A stretch of 64,000 bases of DNA from Spiroplasma eriocheiris (GCF_001029265.1 NZ_CP011856.1:310001-374000), one strand, 5' to 3'; counted from the first letter of the stretch, positions 20,262 to 31,824 are shown. Made by a program: numbers and translations. The notes: generated by a model not told the origin, from the sequence alone.

Positions 20262-21233
20262 ATGTTTTTATCAATTATTATTGTAACCCAAAATCACCCC
20301 GTAAAAATTCTACGAACATTATCGTCAATAAAAGCACAAAGCGATAGTGACTATGAAGTGATCTTAGTTGATGATTCTGGATTTCAACCAAAATCAACAG
20401 CGTTAGAATTATTAAGTGATAATTTTTATAATTTTGATAATAAAATTCAGGTGATTTCAAGTTTACGTGGGCAAGGGTTTTCATATGCAGTTAATGCGGC
20501 AATTAATATCGCGAATGGGGAATATTTTTTAGTTTTAGATGAGGGACAAATTTTAAAAGAAAATGCTGTTGCTACTTTAAAAACAAAAATTAAGGCAAAT
20601 CATAAAGAACTAGTTCCAATTGATATGTTAGAATTTAAGTTATATTACAGTACTATTAAGGGAGAAAGTTACCTTCGGAATGATTTAAATAAACTATTAA
20701 CTCCAAAAATTCAAAAAGAAGTTTTTGCCAATGTGCATACTTTAATTAACACGAAAGTATTTCGAACACAGTTTATTAAAGACCATAGAATTGAATTTAT
20801 TAATTATGTTCGTAATGATAGTTTATTTATTTACAAAGCACTAGCCAATAGTGATGGTTTTTTAGCGATTGATGATGTTTTAGCAGAATATGAATTAGGA
20901 ACAATTAATTATAGTGTTTTTGATCTTTTGAAGCAGTGAGTTCACATTTTTAACTTTTATCGCGAAATTGGGTTATATAAAGAGTATCATGAAGAATTAG
21001 AATATGCTTTTATTCGGTTCTGTTTAATTAGTTTCTTACGAATGGTTCGTTTACAAAATAATAAAAAATTAGCAATTAAGGGAGTTGTCAGCGCCCAAAA
21101 TAAAATTGAACGAAGATTACGAAATTTTAAAGATAACAAGTATGTGCAAAATATCAATGATGAAAAATTTGCCCCAATTGTGCAGGATATTGAAGGATAT
21201 CTTAAAAATTGAAAACTTACTTATGCAAAATAA
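20262..21233 (+). CDS. Glycosyltransferase family 2
   Basis: This 323-aa protein has a GT-A fold N-terminal domain: FLSIIIVTQN at the start, VILVDDSG (Asp37-Asp38) for nucleotide-sugar binding, and AINIANGEYFLVLDEGQ where a DxD-like acidic site is expected. It has no clear membrane span. GT2 enzymes transfer sugars from NDP-sugars to lipids or polysaccharides; here glycolipid or capsule synthesis is likely, substrate unknown. The ATG at 20262 follows GAAAGGATG; an upstream TTG at 20205 lies within the promoter and is rejected. The gene leads an apparent operon with the RDD protein and PcrA. Confidence 0.85.
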
Positions 21234-21256
21234 ATAGTTAAGAATGATGAATACCA

Positions 21257-22078
21257 ATGAAAGTTATTGATAAAAAAACCACCCGTCAAAAGCAACCTTC
21301 AACCCCAACGCCAGATTTTGGTGATGCTAAGCAAATAACAACAAAATCTGATCCTTCGCAGCCAGAGAGCGAAAATAATAATGTGCAACTTAGTGATGAT
21401 GACTACAATTACCACCAGTTATCACGGCCATTGAGAATTATTTTTGCTCGTTTTTTAGATCTAATCTTATCAAGCATTATTCCGCTAGTTCTTTCGCTAA
21501 CGATGCGTCAGTGGGATCCTAACCATAGTGTCTGAGCACCAATTGTGGTTATTATTGCAACGTTTATTATTTTCTTTTGTTATTTTGTTATTATCCCGTA
21601 TGTATGAAGGGGAAAAACCTTGGGAAAATGGCTAATGCGGATTACCTTAGTGACTACAAATGATAAATTACGAATGATTGTAATTTTTACCCGTGAATTA
21701 TTTATTATTTTCATTCCGTGGTTCGTTGAATTAATTTTTAACTTTGTTTTTGATGTAATTTTTAAAGTGAACTTAGGTGAAATTTTAGCAGGACGCACAG
21801 AAACTAGTCAAATTGCCGCCATTGTGATGAAAATAGTTACCACATTTTATTTTTTATGGTACTTAGGGCTTGCTTTTGGTGTATATTTAAATAAGAACCA
21901 TCAAATATTATTTGATAAACATTTTAATTTATTTATTGTTAAAATTAAACCAAACCAAGTTAAAAAACCCAAAAAGAAACGCGAAGCAATTACGCGTAAC
22001 AAAGAACATGTTCATTTGAAAAAGGACCAACCAGGAAATATTTCTGATGAAGCATTAAAGGAAATTGAAGATTTATAA
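21257..22078 (+). CDS. RDD family membrane protein
   Basis: This 273-aa protein has a polar, Pro/Gln/Asp-rich N-terminal tail (residues 1-58), then RPLRIIFARFLDLILSS, which fits the RDD start (Arg, Asp in the first span). A span near 95-115 and the loop WRGKTLGKWLMRI are diagnostic of RDD proteins. Two more spans (about 140-162 and 192-214) and a Lys-rich C-terminal tail follow. RDD proteins are thought to transport ions or small solutes, but this is poorly known. It starts 23 bases after the glycosyltransferase stop. Confidence 0.78.
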
Positions 22079-22118
22079 GGTAAATACTAAGTAGAAAGAA
22101 TAAAGGGGTATCTTTGCA

Positions 22119-24323
22119 ATGTTAAATGAATTTATTAAAGATTTGAATCCTAACCAACGCGAAGCAGTCTTAGCAATTAATGGACCGGTTCGAGTAATTG
22201 CTGGGGCTGGTAGTGGTAAAACACGTGTTATTATTAATAAAATTGCTTATTTAGTTCGTTATGGTAACCACAAACCATGAAGAATTTGTGCCCTAACTTT
22301 TACTAATAAGGCAGCTAATGAAATGAAAAATCGGATTGTTGATTTAATTGGCCAGGAGGGACGAAAAACTTGAATTTCAACTTATCATGCCTTATGTGTG
22401 AGAATTTTACGAGAAGATATTGAAACCCTAGGTTATCCGCGCAGCTTTAATATTATTGATACCACTGACCAAGACCAAATTATTCGAACAATCTATAAAT
22501 CGGCAAACTTAAAATATGATGCCCAAGAAAGCCGAGTAGTAAAGTCACAAATTAGTAGTTGAAAAAATGATTTTTATTCACCAAGTCAAGTTATCGATGG
22601 CGCTTATGAAAATAGTGACAAAAAACGCTGAGGCTATGTTTATAAAGAATATGAGAAAAGATTAAAAGAATTAAATAGTTTAGATTTTAATGATTTAATT
22701 TTATTTACCCACCGTTTATTTTCTTATCATAAAGACATTTTGGCGAAATGACAAGATCGTTTTGATTATTTATTAGTTGATGAATTTCAAGATACGAATG
22801 ATTTACAATTTGATATTATCAAATGATTATCAGAAACAAAGCAAAACATTACTGTGGTTGGTGATCCTGACCAGACTATTTATTCATGGCGGGGAGCTAA
22901 AATTCGCTTAATTTTAAATTTTGAACATTATTTTAAAGAAACCCAAACCATTATTTTAGATGAAAACTATCGTTCTAGTCAAAATATTTTATCCCTCGCC
23001 AATGATTTAATTGTTAATAATACCAATCGCATTAAAAAAGAATTGTTTACTAGTAAAGAATTAGGTGTCAAACCAATTTTATACCATGCGAGCAGTAGTT
23101 TAGATGAAAGTGATTTTATTGCCAGCAAAATTATCCAACTGGTGAAAAAAGAGGACTACCATTACCAAGATATTTTAATCTTATACCGTGCTAACTATTT
23201 ATCTCGTGATATTGAAGGTTCCCTTGCTGATTATGGGATTTCTTATCGAATTTATGGGGCCTTTAAATTTTACGAACGGAAAGAAATTAAGGATGCCTTA
23301 GCATTATTAAAATTAGTAGTTAATAATGAAGAACTTGCTTTAGACCGGGTGCTATTATTTACTCCTAAAATTGGGCCAAAAGCCGTTGAGCAGGTGAAAG
23401 CAATTCTCAAAGAACACCAGGTAACTTTTAGCCAATTATTACTTGAGCATTTTGATTTATTACCAAATAGTTTAAAAAATAATTTAACGGCGCTTAGCGA
23501 AGCAATTTTTAGTGTTAATAGTTTATTACAAGACACTCAAAGTGTTAAAATAGTTATTGAAACCCTACTAGAAAAATCAGGTTATTTAAAACGTCTTGAA
23601 GATAATTTAGAAACTGAACGCGTAGAAAATATTAAAGAATTAATTGATGGAATTGCTAAATTTGACTTCCAAAATGCTGACTTGCAAGGTCTTGAATTAG
23701 TTAATGAATACTTACAATTAATTAGTTTACAAACCGACCATGATAATGATGAAATTAATGATGATAGTGTTTCATTAATGACAATTCATAATGCGAAAGG
23801 TTTAGAAAATAAAGTTGTTTTTATTGTTGGTCTTAATGAAGGAATTTTTCCTTCAATCCAAGCGATTAAAAGTGGTGAAAGTGAGTTAGAAGAAGAGCGT
23901 CGAACTTTATATGTTGCAATCACGAGAGCAAGAGAACTTTTATTTATTAGTTACGCCGATGGTTATTCATATGTTACCGGAAATGAAAGATTTCCTTCGC
24001 GTTTTGTTAAAGAGTTAAATCCGGACTTTTTAGAAACAATTGAAAGTGATTTATTAGGAACAACTGTTAAGTATAAAAGTAATTATAGTTTAGATGGGGA
24101 ATGAGAAAATAGTTTAAGTAATTTTTCAAATAATGCTCTTAACACAAGTTCACAACCTTCCCATGAAAATTGATCCATTGATGATAGTGTTAGTCATGAA
24201 ATTTTTGGAATTGGGGTTGTTGTGAAAAAAATCGGAGCTAACATTCAAGTTATTTTTCCTAGTCCGATTGGTTCAAAAATTATTTCAGCGGATAGTAAAG
24301 CTATTAAGAAAGTTAAGAATTAG
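22119..24323 (+). CDS. pcrA: ATP-dependent DNA helicase PcrA/UvrD
   Basis: This 734-aa superfamily 1 helicase unwinds DNA in nucleotide excision repair and clears RecA filaments. All core motifs are visible: Q motif LNPNQREAV, Walker A AGAGSGKT (28-35), [24 protein letters not shown], Walker [11 protein letters not shown] (Asp221), [26 protein letters not shown] and the motif [11 protein letters not shown]. The C-terminal end [13 protein letters not shown] resembles the Tudor-like tail of PcrA. Many Trp codons are UGA. The gene follows the RDD protein by 40 bases. Confidence 0.96.
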
Positions 24324-24348
24324 CTAGGTTTAAAAATGAGGTGGAGAT

Positions 24349-25260
24349 ATGAAAATCAAGAATTATAAGGAAATTGCCAAGATTGCTGGTTGTGGAGTAG
24401 GGACAGTATCACGCTACTTTTCGGGTGGTTCGATTTCGGCAGAAATGTATGAACGAATTGATGCGATTGTGCAACGGAGTAATTTTGTTCTTAAAAACCC
24501 TAAAAATATTGATAATATTGGAGTGATTACAACTAGTATTTTAGATTATAATACTAATCTTTTAATTGAAAAATTAGCAAAGAAATTATGAGCACAAAAA
24601 TTATCTTTAAATATTATTTATTTTGATTATCAGCATCAACAGTTGCAAGATATTATTGAAACCTTTTTTCAGAAGAAAACTAAAAAAATTATTTTATTAT
24701 TAAACAATCTTGATGAATTAAACCACGAAACTTTGCAGACAATTGAAAAATACCATCATAATTTAATTATTTATGGTCAAAAGTTGGCTAATCATAATTG
24801 TGTTTATTTAAACTATGAAAAAATGATGTATGATTTAACTTTACAATTAATTGCCAAATATCAGAATGTTTTATATGTTAGTACGGTGTTAGAAGATAAA
24901 AAAGAACTTTACCGGGGTTATTTTAAGGCTTGCCATGATTCAAAAATTGAGCCACGATACTTACATTTAAAAACAGCGAATTTTAACGAAGACCACCATT
25001 TGTTAGCCAATAGTATTGCTGATTACCAACTGAACGCGGTTATTTGTGTTGATGAATACAGTTATTTGCAAGCCCAGAGTTTACACCTTGCTAATTTAAT
25101 GATTGCTAATTTATATTCTCCGGCCTTGCAAAAAGGATATTTGAAAGCTAATAGTTATATTAATATTAATTTTGAAAGTATTACTGATAATTTGGTACAA
25201 TTATTAATTAATGGCAATTCAGAAAAGTTAGCAGTTGAAATTCAACACCAAATTTCCTAA
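24349..25260 (+). CDS. LacI-family transcriptional regulator
   Basis: This 303-aa protein has an N-terminal LacI helix-turn-helix (residues 5-45; YKEIAKIAGCGVGTVSRYF then a hinge-like RIDAIVQRSNFVLK). The rest fits a degenerate periplasmic-binding-protein-like sensor domain. Such proteins repress sugar-use genes in response to a sugar or sugar phosphate. It lies 25 bases after pcrA and just before ptsH, the general PTS carrier, which hints at carbohydrate control. The ligand cannot be inferred. A GAGGTGGAG site lies before the ATG. Confidence 0.85.
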
Positions 25261-25339
25261 TTTACCAAGATAAACAGGTTAAATTATTTTGATTTTTAAA
25301 AATAAATTTAAAAAAAGTTAGGATTTGTATTAATTTTGA

Positions 25340-25345
25340 TATAAT
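25340..25345 (+). promoter_or_regulatory. Promoter -10 of ptsH
   Basis: TATAAT at 25340-25345 is placed 30 bases before the ATG, upstream of a strong GAAGGAGG ribosome site. A weak -35 (TTAGGA, 25318-25323) lies 16 bases away. Confidence 0.65.
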
Positions 25346-25375
25346 AATTTTGTATATTTTGAAGGAGGAAATCAA

Positions 25376-25639
25376 ATGGCATCATTTAAAGCTGTTATTA
25401 TTGATCCTGTCGGAATGCACGCCCGCCCAGCAGCCCTAGTTGTTGGAGAAGCAAGTAAATATTCTTCAGACATTTCTATTAAAACTGCCGATAAAGAAGG
25501 AAATTTAAAATCAATCATGAACGTGATGGCCTTAGCAATTAAAACTGGAACTGAAGTTGAAATAATTGCCAACGGGAGCGATGCGGACAATGCTATTGCA
25601 GGTATTCAAAAAGTAATGAAAGATAACAAAGTTATCTAG
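25376..25639 (+). CDS. ptsH: Phosphocarrier protein HPr
   Basis: This 87-aa PTS protein passes phosphate from enzyme I to sugar-specific EIIA units. The active site His15 sits in GMHARPA, and the regulatory Ser46 lies in GNLKSIMNVMAL, the site used by HPr kinase in Gram-positive relatives. It is a single-gene unit with its own promoter, strong ribosome site and terminator, which fits high constitutive expression. Confidence 0.98.
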   Translation: MASFKAVIIDPVGMHARPAALVVGEASKYSSDISIKTADKEGNLKSIMNVMALAIKTGTEVEIIANGSDADNAIAGIQKVMKDNKVI

Positions 25640-25667
25640 TCTTAGAGATTCAATATACACATTAATG

Positions 25668-25705
25668 AATAACATATTTTAGTTATAAAATATGTTATTT
25701 TTTGT
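25668..25705 (+). terminator. Rho-independent terminator after ptsH
   Basis: A perfect 14-bp A/T-rich stem (25668-25681 with 25686-25699) is followed by a T run. Confidence 0.88.
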
Positions 25706-25773
25706 AATTTTTTTCCATAATTATGTTGTTTAATTTTCCGTTTAGGATATAATTAGAAGCGAGGTGTATTAGT

Positions 25774-26724
25774 ATGTGGATTTTAGCGCTTGAAACAAGT
25801 TGTGACGAAACAAGTGTTGGGATTATTCATAACAATCAGGTGAAAACGAATGTTATATCATCACAAATCGCCGACCATCTTAAATATGGTGGGGTGGTTC
25901 CAGAATTGGCAGCAAGATTACATTTAAATAATCTAAACACTGTTTTATCTTCCGCATTCCTAGAAGCAAATATTAGTCCCTTTGACCTTGACTATATTGC
26001 TTATACAGAAAAGCCCGGCTTAATTGGTGCGCTTCATATTGGTAAAATAGCCGCTGAGACCTTAGGCAGTTATTTGGACATTCCAGTTATTAAAACAAAC
26101 CATTTATATGGTCATATTTATGCTGGCGCAATTGACCACCAATTTAAGTTTCCCATGCTAGCAGTTTTAGTTAGCGGGGGGCATACTCAAATCGTGTATT
26201 TAAGAAAGCATTTAGATTTTGAAATCCTTGGTACAACATTAGATGATGCAATCGGTGAGTGTTATGATAAAGTAGCACGAATGCTCGGATTAAATTATCC
26301 TGGAGGACCAGTTATTGACAAACTTGCGCAACAAGGAAATCCAAATACTTATCGATTTCCCTTACCATTAGATGATGGAAGTTATAACTTTTCATTTAGT
26401 GGTTTGAAATCAGCTTGTTGAAATGTTATCAATAAAGCACACCAAAATCATCAAGAAATTAATTTAAATGATTTTTGTGCTTCATTTCAAAAAGTTTGTC
26501 TGGAAATAATAGTAAAGAAAACTATGAAAGCGATAAAAGAATATCACCCACAAATGTTAACGCTAGTCGGGGGAGTATCGGCCAATTCTGCCCTACGTGC
26601 GGCATTTAAAAGTTTAGCACGAGATGGTTTAGAAGTTATTATTCCTAAATTAGAATATTGTACTGACAATGGTGCAATGATTGCTCGTGTAGCTTATCAA
26701 ATGGTTTTAAATAAAGAACGCTAA
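25774..26724 (+). CDS. tsaD: tRNA N6-adenosine threonylcarbamoyltransferase TsaD
   Basis: This 316-aa protein is the essential TsaD/Kae1/Gcp enzyme that makes t6A37 in ANN-decoding tRNAs, with TsaB and TsaE. It has LALETSCDETSVGI at the start, the metal site HLYGH (HxxxH) near residue 110, LVSGGHTQ, the DDAIGECYDKVARMLGL stretch and GGVSANSALR for nucleotide binding. An ATG after a GCGAGGTG site starts it. tsaB or tsaE are not in the window. Confidence 0.97.
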
Positions 26725-26753
26725 AAACAATTAATTTAAGGAGTGAACAAAGA

Positions 26754-27566
26754 ATGGCGTCATTTTTATCGAAATTAGAAACTTTTGATTCTAAAAATTT
26801 TACAAAGAAAGAAAATGAAATTATTAAATTTATCAAAGAAAATATGAAAGAAGTAACAACCATGAATATTGAACTATTAGCCCAAAAAGTAAACACCGGG
26901 TATAGTGCTATTTATGGGTTATTGAAAAAAATGCAAATTAGAGGTTATCGTGACTTTTTAATCTCAGTTGCTAGTGATGTTGAAATTAAGTCATTAGACT
27001 TTGAAAATATGGAAAGTCTAATGAAAAAAAATTACTTTGATATTATTAACCAAAATGACAGTATGATTAAAACTGAACTAGTGGAAAAAACATTAGAAGC
27101 AATTAAAGGAGCATACCGTATTTTTGTGATTGGAATGGGTTCGACTAATGCCTTATCAAGAACATTAGCGTTAGAATTATACCGTTTTGGTTTCAATGCC
27201 TTTGACTTGGATGAAAGTGAAGAAGACTTATTAATTAGAACTAAATTTATGACTAAGAATGATTTAATTATTGCTTATTCATTATTTGGGGACAACGAAT
27301 CAATTAATAAAGCGTTACAAGTCGCCAAAGAAAAAGGAGTGAAGATTATTGCCATTTCGGGAAAAGATATGTCAAAAGCAGTTAAACTAGCTGATTGAGC
27401 CCATATTATTTCAACTCCGAACCAAAGAGCGAATGATCATCGTATTTATGTAAATAAACTATTACCTTGAATGTACTTTACTGATGATTTAATCAATAAA
27501 GTATGAGAATCAGATATCGTTGATCGCGATTTTGTATTATCACAACAAGCTAACCAATGGGATTAA
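26754..27566 (+). CDS. RpiR/MurR-type transcriptional regulator with SIS domain (copy 1)
   Basis: This 270-aa protein has an N-terminal helix-turn-helix of the RpiR type (about residues 1-75; FTKKENEIIKFIKEN and KVNTGYSAIYGLLKKM) and a SIS sugar-phosphate-isomerase fold (about 105-240; RIFVIGMGSTNALSRTLALE, IAYSLFGDNESI, KGVKIIAISG). Members sense phosphosugars such as N-acetylmuramate-6-P or ribose-5-P. Many Trp are UGA. It lies 29 bases after tsaD and is followed at once by a paralogue. The effector cannot be told from sequence. Confidence 0.9.
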
Positions 27567-27570
27567 AAGT

Positions 27571-28413
27571 ATGATGGACAACAATAACAATATTTCAATC
27601 TTATCGAAATTATCGATGATACAAGAAAATTTAACGAAGAAAGAAGCAAGGGTAGTTGATTATATTCGCGAAAATGTTAATAGTCTGCGTGATATTAAAA
27701 TTGAAGATTTAGCGAAAGCAACCGGAATTGGTTATTCACCAATTTATTCTTTAATTAGTAAACTAGGATTCTCGGGTTATCGGAATTTTATTATCGCCTT
27801 AGGAGCTGAACAAGAACATTTAAACAGCAGTAATTTAAAATTTGAGGCAACGGAAGATATTTATAATTATTATTTAGATGTCATCCAACGTAATAACCAA
27901 ATTTTTGATAAGGATAAAATGTTAGCAACCGTTAATCTTTTAAAGAAAGCCCGTAATATTTATATTGCGGGAATTGGAAATATGGGGTTAGCTACTAAAG
28001 AATTATCAAACCGCTTATTCCGTTTTGGTTTTATGTGTAATGTTTTAAATGAAGATGAAGACAGTATTAAAATGCGTGCAAGCTTATTGCATGAAAATGA
28101 CCTGTTAATTTGTATGAGTTTATTGGGGCAAACTGCCTCTGTTATTGAAGCGGCTAAAGAAGCCAAAGATAACAAAGCAAGTGTGGTGGCCATTACTTCA
28201 AAAAGTAATTCGGAATTATCTAAGTATGCGGATATTACCCATTTAATCATATCTTCCGCTTTATATGAAAAAAGTGAGATTTTCTTATCAACTCTTTTAC
28301 CACTAATTTATTGGAATGATAATTTAGTACAGTTATTGTTATCAACAGACAAGGACCGTGAATATTTAGATATTCGGTTAAAAACTAATAAAATCATTAA
28401 AAAATATCGTTAA
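27571..28413 (+). CDS. RpiR/MurR-type transcriptional regulator with SIS domain (copy 2)
   Basis: This 280-aa paralogue of the gene before it has the same layout: HTH (NLTKKEARVVDYIREN, KATGIGYSPIYSLISKLGF) and SIS domain (NIYIAGIGNMGLATKELSNR, ICMSLLGQTASVIEAAK). The chosen ATG at 27571 comes five bases after the stop of copy 1. No good ribosome site is seen, so translation may be coupled to copy 1. The longer reading from 27520 runs inside copy 1. The pair arose by tandem duplication and has diverged strongly. They could form homo- or hetero-oligomers. Confidence 0.9.
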   Translation: MMDNNNNISILSKLSMIQENLTKKEARVVDYIRENVNSLRDIKIEDLAKATGIGYSPIYSLISKLGFSGYRNFIIALGAEQEHLNSSNLKFEATEDIYNYYLDVIQRNNQIFDKDKMLATVNLLKKARNIYIAGIGNMGLATKELSNRLFRFGFMCNVLNEDEDSIKMRASLLHENDLLICMSLLGQTASVIEAAKEAKDNKASVVAITSKSNSELSKYADITHLIISSALYEKSEIFLSTLLPLIYWNDNLVQLLLSTDKDREYLDIRLKTNKIIKKYR

Positions 28414-28416
28414 TTC

Positions 28417-28439
28417 AACGGAATTTATATTCCGTTTTT
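28417..28439 (+). terminator. Rho-independent terminator after the RpiR pair
   Basis: An 8-bp stem (AACGGAAT / ATTCCGTT) with a TTAT loop and a following T run. Confidence 0.85.
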
Positions 28440-28495
28440 AATTTTTATAGTAAAATATTTATAATTACGTAGTTAGAGAAAGAAGGATAACATTT

Positions 28496-29206
28496 ATGAC
28501 ACCACATATTAAAGCAAAAAAAGAAGAAATTGCCCCTGTTGTTTTAATGCCTGGGGACCCTTTACGTGCAAAATATATTGCGGAAAATTTCTTAGACAAT
28601 TATAAGTTAGTTAATGAAGTACGAAACATGTTTATGTATACTGGCGAATACAAAGGCAAAAAAATTACCATTGCCGGAAGTGGAATGGGTTGTCCCAGCA
28701 TTGGAATTTATTCATATGAATTATTTAAATTTTATGATGTCGACACAATTATTAGAATTGGGTCAGCAGGAAGCTATGATCTCAATGTTAAGATTTATGA
28801 TTTGGTTAACGCTTCAAAAGTATACGGTGAAAACTCATACGCTAAAATTGTTGCTGATATTGATGAACAAGTGCTTACTGCTCCTGGGAAAGTTTACGAA
28901 GTAATTAATGCAACTGCGCAAGAAATCAACCAACCGGTAGTTACGGGAACTATTCACTCTTCGGATGTCTTCTATCGTAAACATCCCGATGATTGAAAAA
29001 AAATTCATGACCAATACCAAGCAGTTTGTGTAGAAATGGAATCATTTGCCTTATTTGCCAATGCTATTGAGCTAAAGAAAAATGCTGCTTGTTTATTAAC
29101 AATTTCTGATTCATTAGTAACCGGAGAAAGTACAAGTCCGGAAGAACGCCAAACTAATTTTGTAAAAATGATGAAGCTAGCATTGGAAAGTGCTATTAAA
29201 TTATAA
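28496..29206 (+). CDS. deoD: Purine nucleoside phosphorylase, DeoD type
   Basis: This 236-aa protein is the hexameric phosphorylase of purine (deoxy)ribonucleosides, giving free base and (deoxy)ribose-1-P for salvage. It begins MTPHIKAKKEEIAPVVLMPG with DPLRAKYIAE, and has GSGMGCPSIGIYSYEL, RIGSAGS and VEMESFALF, the phosphate and sugar sites of the DeoD family. An AGAAGGATAA ribosome site precedes it. It leads a two-gene unit with asnS. Confidence 0.97.
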
Positions 29207-29227
29207 AATATTAAAAGGAGTAGGAAA

Positions 29228-30595
29228 ATGGAAATCGTTTTTGACTTATACCAAGATAAAATTAAAGACCAAACTAAAATTGAAGTTTTAGGATGAGTAA
29301 GATCAAATCGAAATAATGGGAAATTAGGGTTTTTAGTTATTAATGATGGGACTTGTTTTGATGACTTACAAGTTGTTTATAAAAAGGAAACCATTAGTAA
29401 TTTTGATGAAATTGCGAGTGTGCGCTTATCTTCTGCCATAAAAATAAGCGGAATTTTTACCTTAACGCCAACTGCTAAGCAACCATTTGAATTGCAAGCA
29501 ACGGCTATTGAAGTGTTAGACTTAGCAGATGAAAATTACCCCTTACAAAAAAAAGAACATACCCATGAATATTTAAGAGAAATTGCCCATTTGCGGGCAA
29601 AAACAAAAACCTTTAATGCTGTTTTTCGGATTCGCAGTAGTGCTGCTTTTGCCATCCATGAGTATTTTAACCGTCAGAACTTTGTGTATGTCAACACCCC
29701 AATTATTACGGGGAACGATGCAGAAGGAGCTGGGGAATCATTTATCGTGACAGTTCGTGATGATAACAAATATCACGAAGATTTCTTTGGTAAAAAAGCA
29801 AGTTTAACAGTTTCGGGACAGTTACATGCGGAAGGTTTTGCCCAAGCCTTCCGGAGTGTTTATACATTTGGACCAACTTTTCGGGCTGAAAACTCAAATA
29901 CAACCCGCCATGCTGCTGAGTTTTGAATGATTGAACCAGAAGTTGCCTTTAGTGATTTAAATGATATTATGAAGCTTGCCCAAGGAATGGTAAAGCATGT
30001 TATTAAATACTTATTTGATCATAACCATTCGGAACTAAGCTTTTTAACAGCTAATGTTGATGCTGAATTATTAACAAGATTACAAAATGTTTATGAAAGT
30101 GAGTTTGCCCAAACTTCATATACGACAGCGATTGATTTATTATTAGCGGCTGTTAAAAATGGTCAGCAGTTTATTAATAATGATATTTTTTGAGGAATGG
30201 ATTTACAAACTGAACATGAACGTTATCTTTGTGAAGTTATCAATAAAAAACCAACATTTTTAATTGATTATCCAAAAGATATCAAAGCTTTTTATATGAA
30301 AATTAACGATGATAACAAAACAGTTGCTGCTTGTGATTTATTAGTTCCCGGAATTGGTGAGCTAGTTGGGGGTAGTCAGCGGGAAAATGATTATCAAAAA
30401 ATTGTTAATCGTTGTTTAGAAATGAAGATTCCCACTCCTGATTTACAATGGTATTTAGATTTGCGTAAATACGGATACTATAAAAGTTCTGGTTTTGGAT
30501 TAGGATTTGAAAGATTAGTAATGTATGTAACCGGAATGACCAATATTCGTGATGTGATTGCCTTTCCAAGAACACCAAAAAATTTATTATTTTAA
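29228..30595 (+). CDS. asnS: Asparaginyl-tRNA synthetase
   Basis: This 455-aa class IIb enzyme charges tRNA-Asn. It has an N-terminal OB-fold anticodon domain (residues 15-105; [18 protein letters not shown]) and the class II core: motif 1 near 135-165, motif 2 [20 protein letters not shown] with its Trp coded by UGA, and motif 3 [16 protein letters not shown] near the C terminus. The [11 protein letters not shown] segment is typical of AsnRS. The ribosome site is AAAAGGAGTAGG. A terminator follows directly. Confidence 0.97.
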
Positions 30596-30625
30596 AAGTT
30601 TCATTATTATTAGAAACTTTTTTTA
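30594..30625 (+). terminator. Rho-independent terminator after asnS
   Basis: AAAGTTTC and GAAACTTT (8 bp) with a 10-base loop, overlapping the asnS stop, followed by seven T. Confidence 0.85.
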
Positions 30626-30722
30626 TTTTTTAACAAAAAAAATTTTAAAAAAAGATAATTGTTTACTAATAATTTTAATGTTTTAATAAAATTATTACTT
30701 TAAATATAGAAAGGATCTTCTA

Positions 30723-31226
30723 ATGAAAAAATTATTTACATTATTAGGGGCCATTACTTTATCAGGAGTTAGCACAAGTTCATTAGTTGCTTGTAATCAT
30801 TCCACAAAAAGTGACATTAATAAGACATACGCTCAGGCAATTTATATTTCATTCTTTTTTGTCCCTAGTTCAGAAGGACAAACAAAATTAGTTACTAAAT
30901 TAGGACAAATTCCAGTTGATATGACGCAACAAATTGCCAAAGAAGCTGATTTAATTCAATTAAAAGATTTTAATATTGATCAGGTTGCCCAAATTGTCAA
31001 TGCTGATCTTGCTCATTTAGCTGAGGTTTTAAAAATTATGAATGATAAAACTTTCTATGACTTTAGTGGTGTTACTTTGACAACAACCGGCGCCAATTAT
31101 TTTATTCATCAGAACAATGAAGTAAAATGAGAAGTTAATCTTACTTTAACACATCAAGTTGCTAGTTCAAGTTATGTTACTGAAATCCACTCAAAAGGTT
31201 ATTTTCCGGCGACTCTTAATAAATAG
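30723..31226 (+). CDS. Small lipoprotein of unknown function
   Basis: This 167-aa protein has a lipoprotein signal (MKKLFTLLGAITLSG..., lipobox LVAC with Cys24). The mature part (about 144 aa) is polar with a helical middle and a C-terminal strand region containing one UGA-Trp. No family is recognised. An AAAGGATC ribosome site precedes the ATG. It is flanked by terminators on both sides and so seems to be a single-gene unit. Confidence 0.82.
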
Positions 31227-31254
31227 GAATTGGGTAATAATAAATATCGATTGC

Positions 31255-31310
31255 AAAAACCATTTTTAACTATATCATTGCTAATCTTGGTTAGTTAATA
31301 TTGGTTTTTT
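31255..31310 (+). terminator. Nested-hairpin terminator
   Basis: Outer arms AAAACCA / TGGTTTT and inner arms TAACTA / TAGTTA, ending in T6, lie about 30 bases after the lipoprotein stop. Confidence 0.65.
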
Positions 31311-31408
31311 ATATTGTGAAATAATTCGCTGCTTCAACAGTCTAATGTAAGAAAATTCATTTTGTAAACTGTTTATTTTAATAATTTTTAATTTCATTAA
31401 TACAAAAT

Positions 31409-31436
31409 TTTACATTTAGATAAATTTTTTTATGAT
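31409..31436 (+). promoter_or_regulatory. Promoter of the XRE regulator gene
   Basis: TTTACA (31409-31414) and TATGAT (31431-31436) are 16 bases apart. The leader of about 65 bases carries an AGGAGG site; the sequence CTAAT...ATTAG pairs across the start of that site. Confidence 0.6.
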
Positions 31437-31506
31437 AAAATACTTGTGCATATTAATATAAAAAATTAAAACTTGCTAATTGATTAAAAGATTAGGAGGA
31501 GTTAAT

Positions 31507-31824
31507 TTGAATGGTGTTATTAAAATGCTAAGAATACATCGGGGTTGAACCCAACGGGAATTAGCCCAAAAAACTGGAGTTCAGCAATCAACAATTTGCC
31601 GAATTGAAGCAGATTGTTCTTCAACTAGTTGAAATAAAATTTTACGAATTTTAGTTGCTTTAAAAGTAGATATTAATAAGTTTTATCAAAAAATCCAACG
31701 TTATAATGTAGCTAAAATTCATGACTTTTTAACATATCTAATTAATAATTCAACAGTCCGGTTAAAAATTATTAAAGACCCTAAACTAGTTGCCGAAAAA
31801 CTTATTCAGATGTTGCTTGACTAA
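31507..31824 (+). CDS. XRE-type helix-turn-helix regulator, TTG start
   Basis: This 105-aa protein is read with two internal UGA-Trp. The start is TTG at 31507, seven bases after an ideal AGGAGG (31494-31499); the next in-frame ATG (residue 7) is too far from that site. Residues 7-60 form a Cro/CI-type HTH: LRIHRGWTQRELAQKTG, QQSTICRIEADCSS, and a following WNKILRILVALKVD helix. The C-terminal 45 residues have no known fold. It probably binds DNA as a dimer and may control the zinc-ribbon genes just downstream. Confidence 0.85.

Noticed and set aside
27520-27570. Longer N terminus for the second RpiR protein
   Set aside because: It runs inside the first RpiR gene, and the HTH domain starts normally from ATG 27571.
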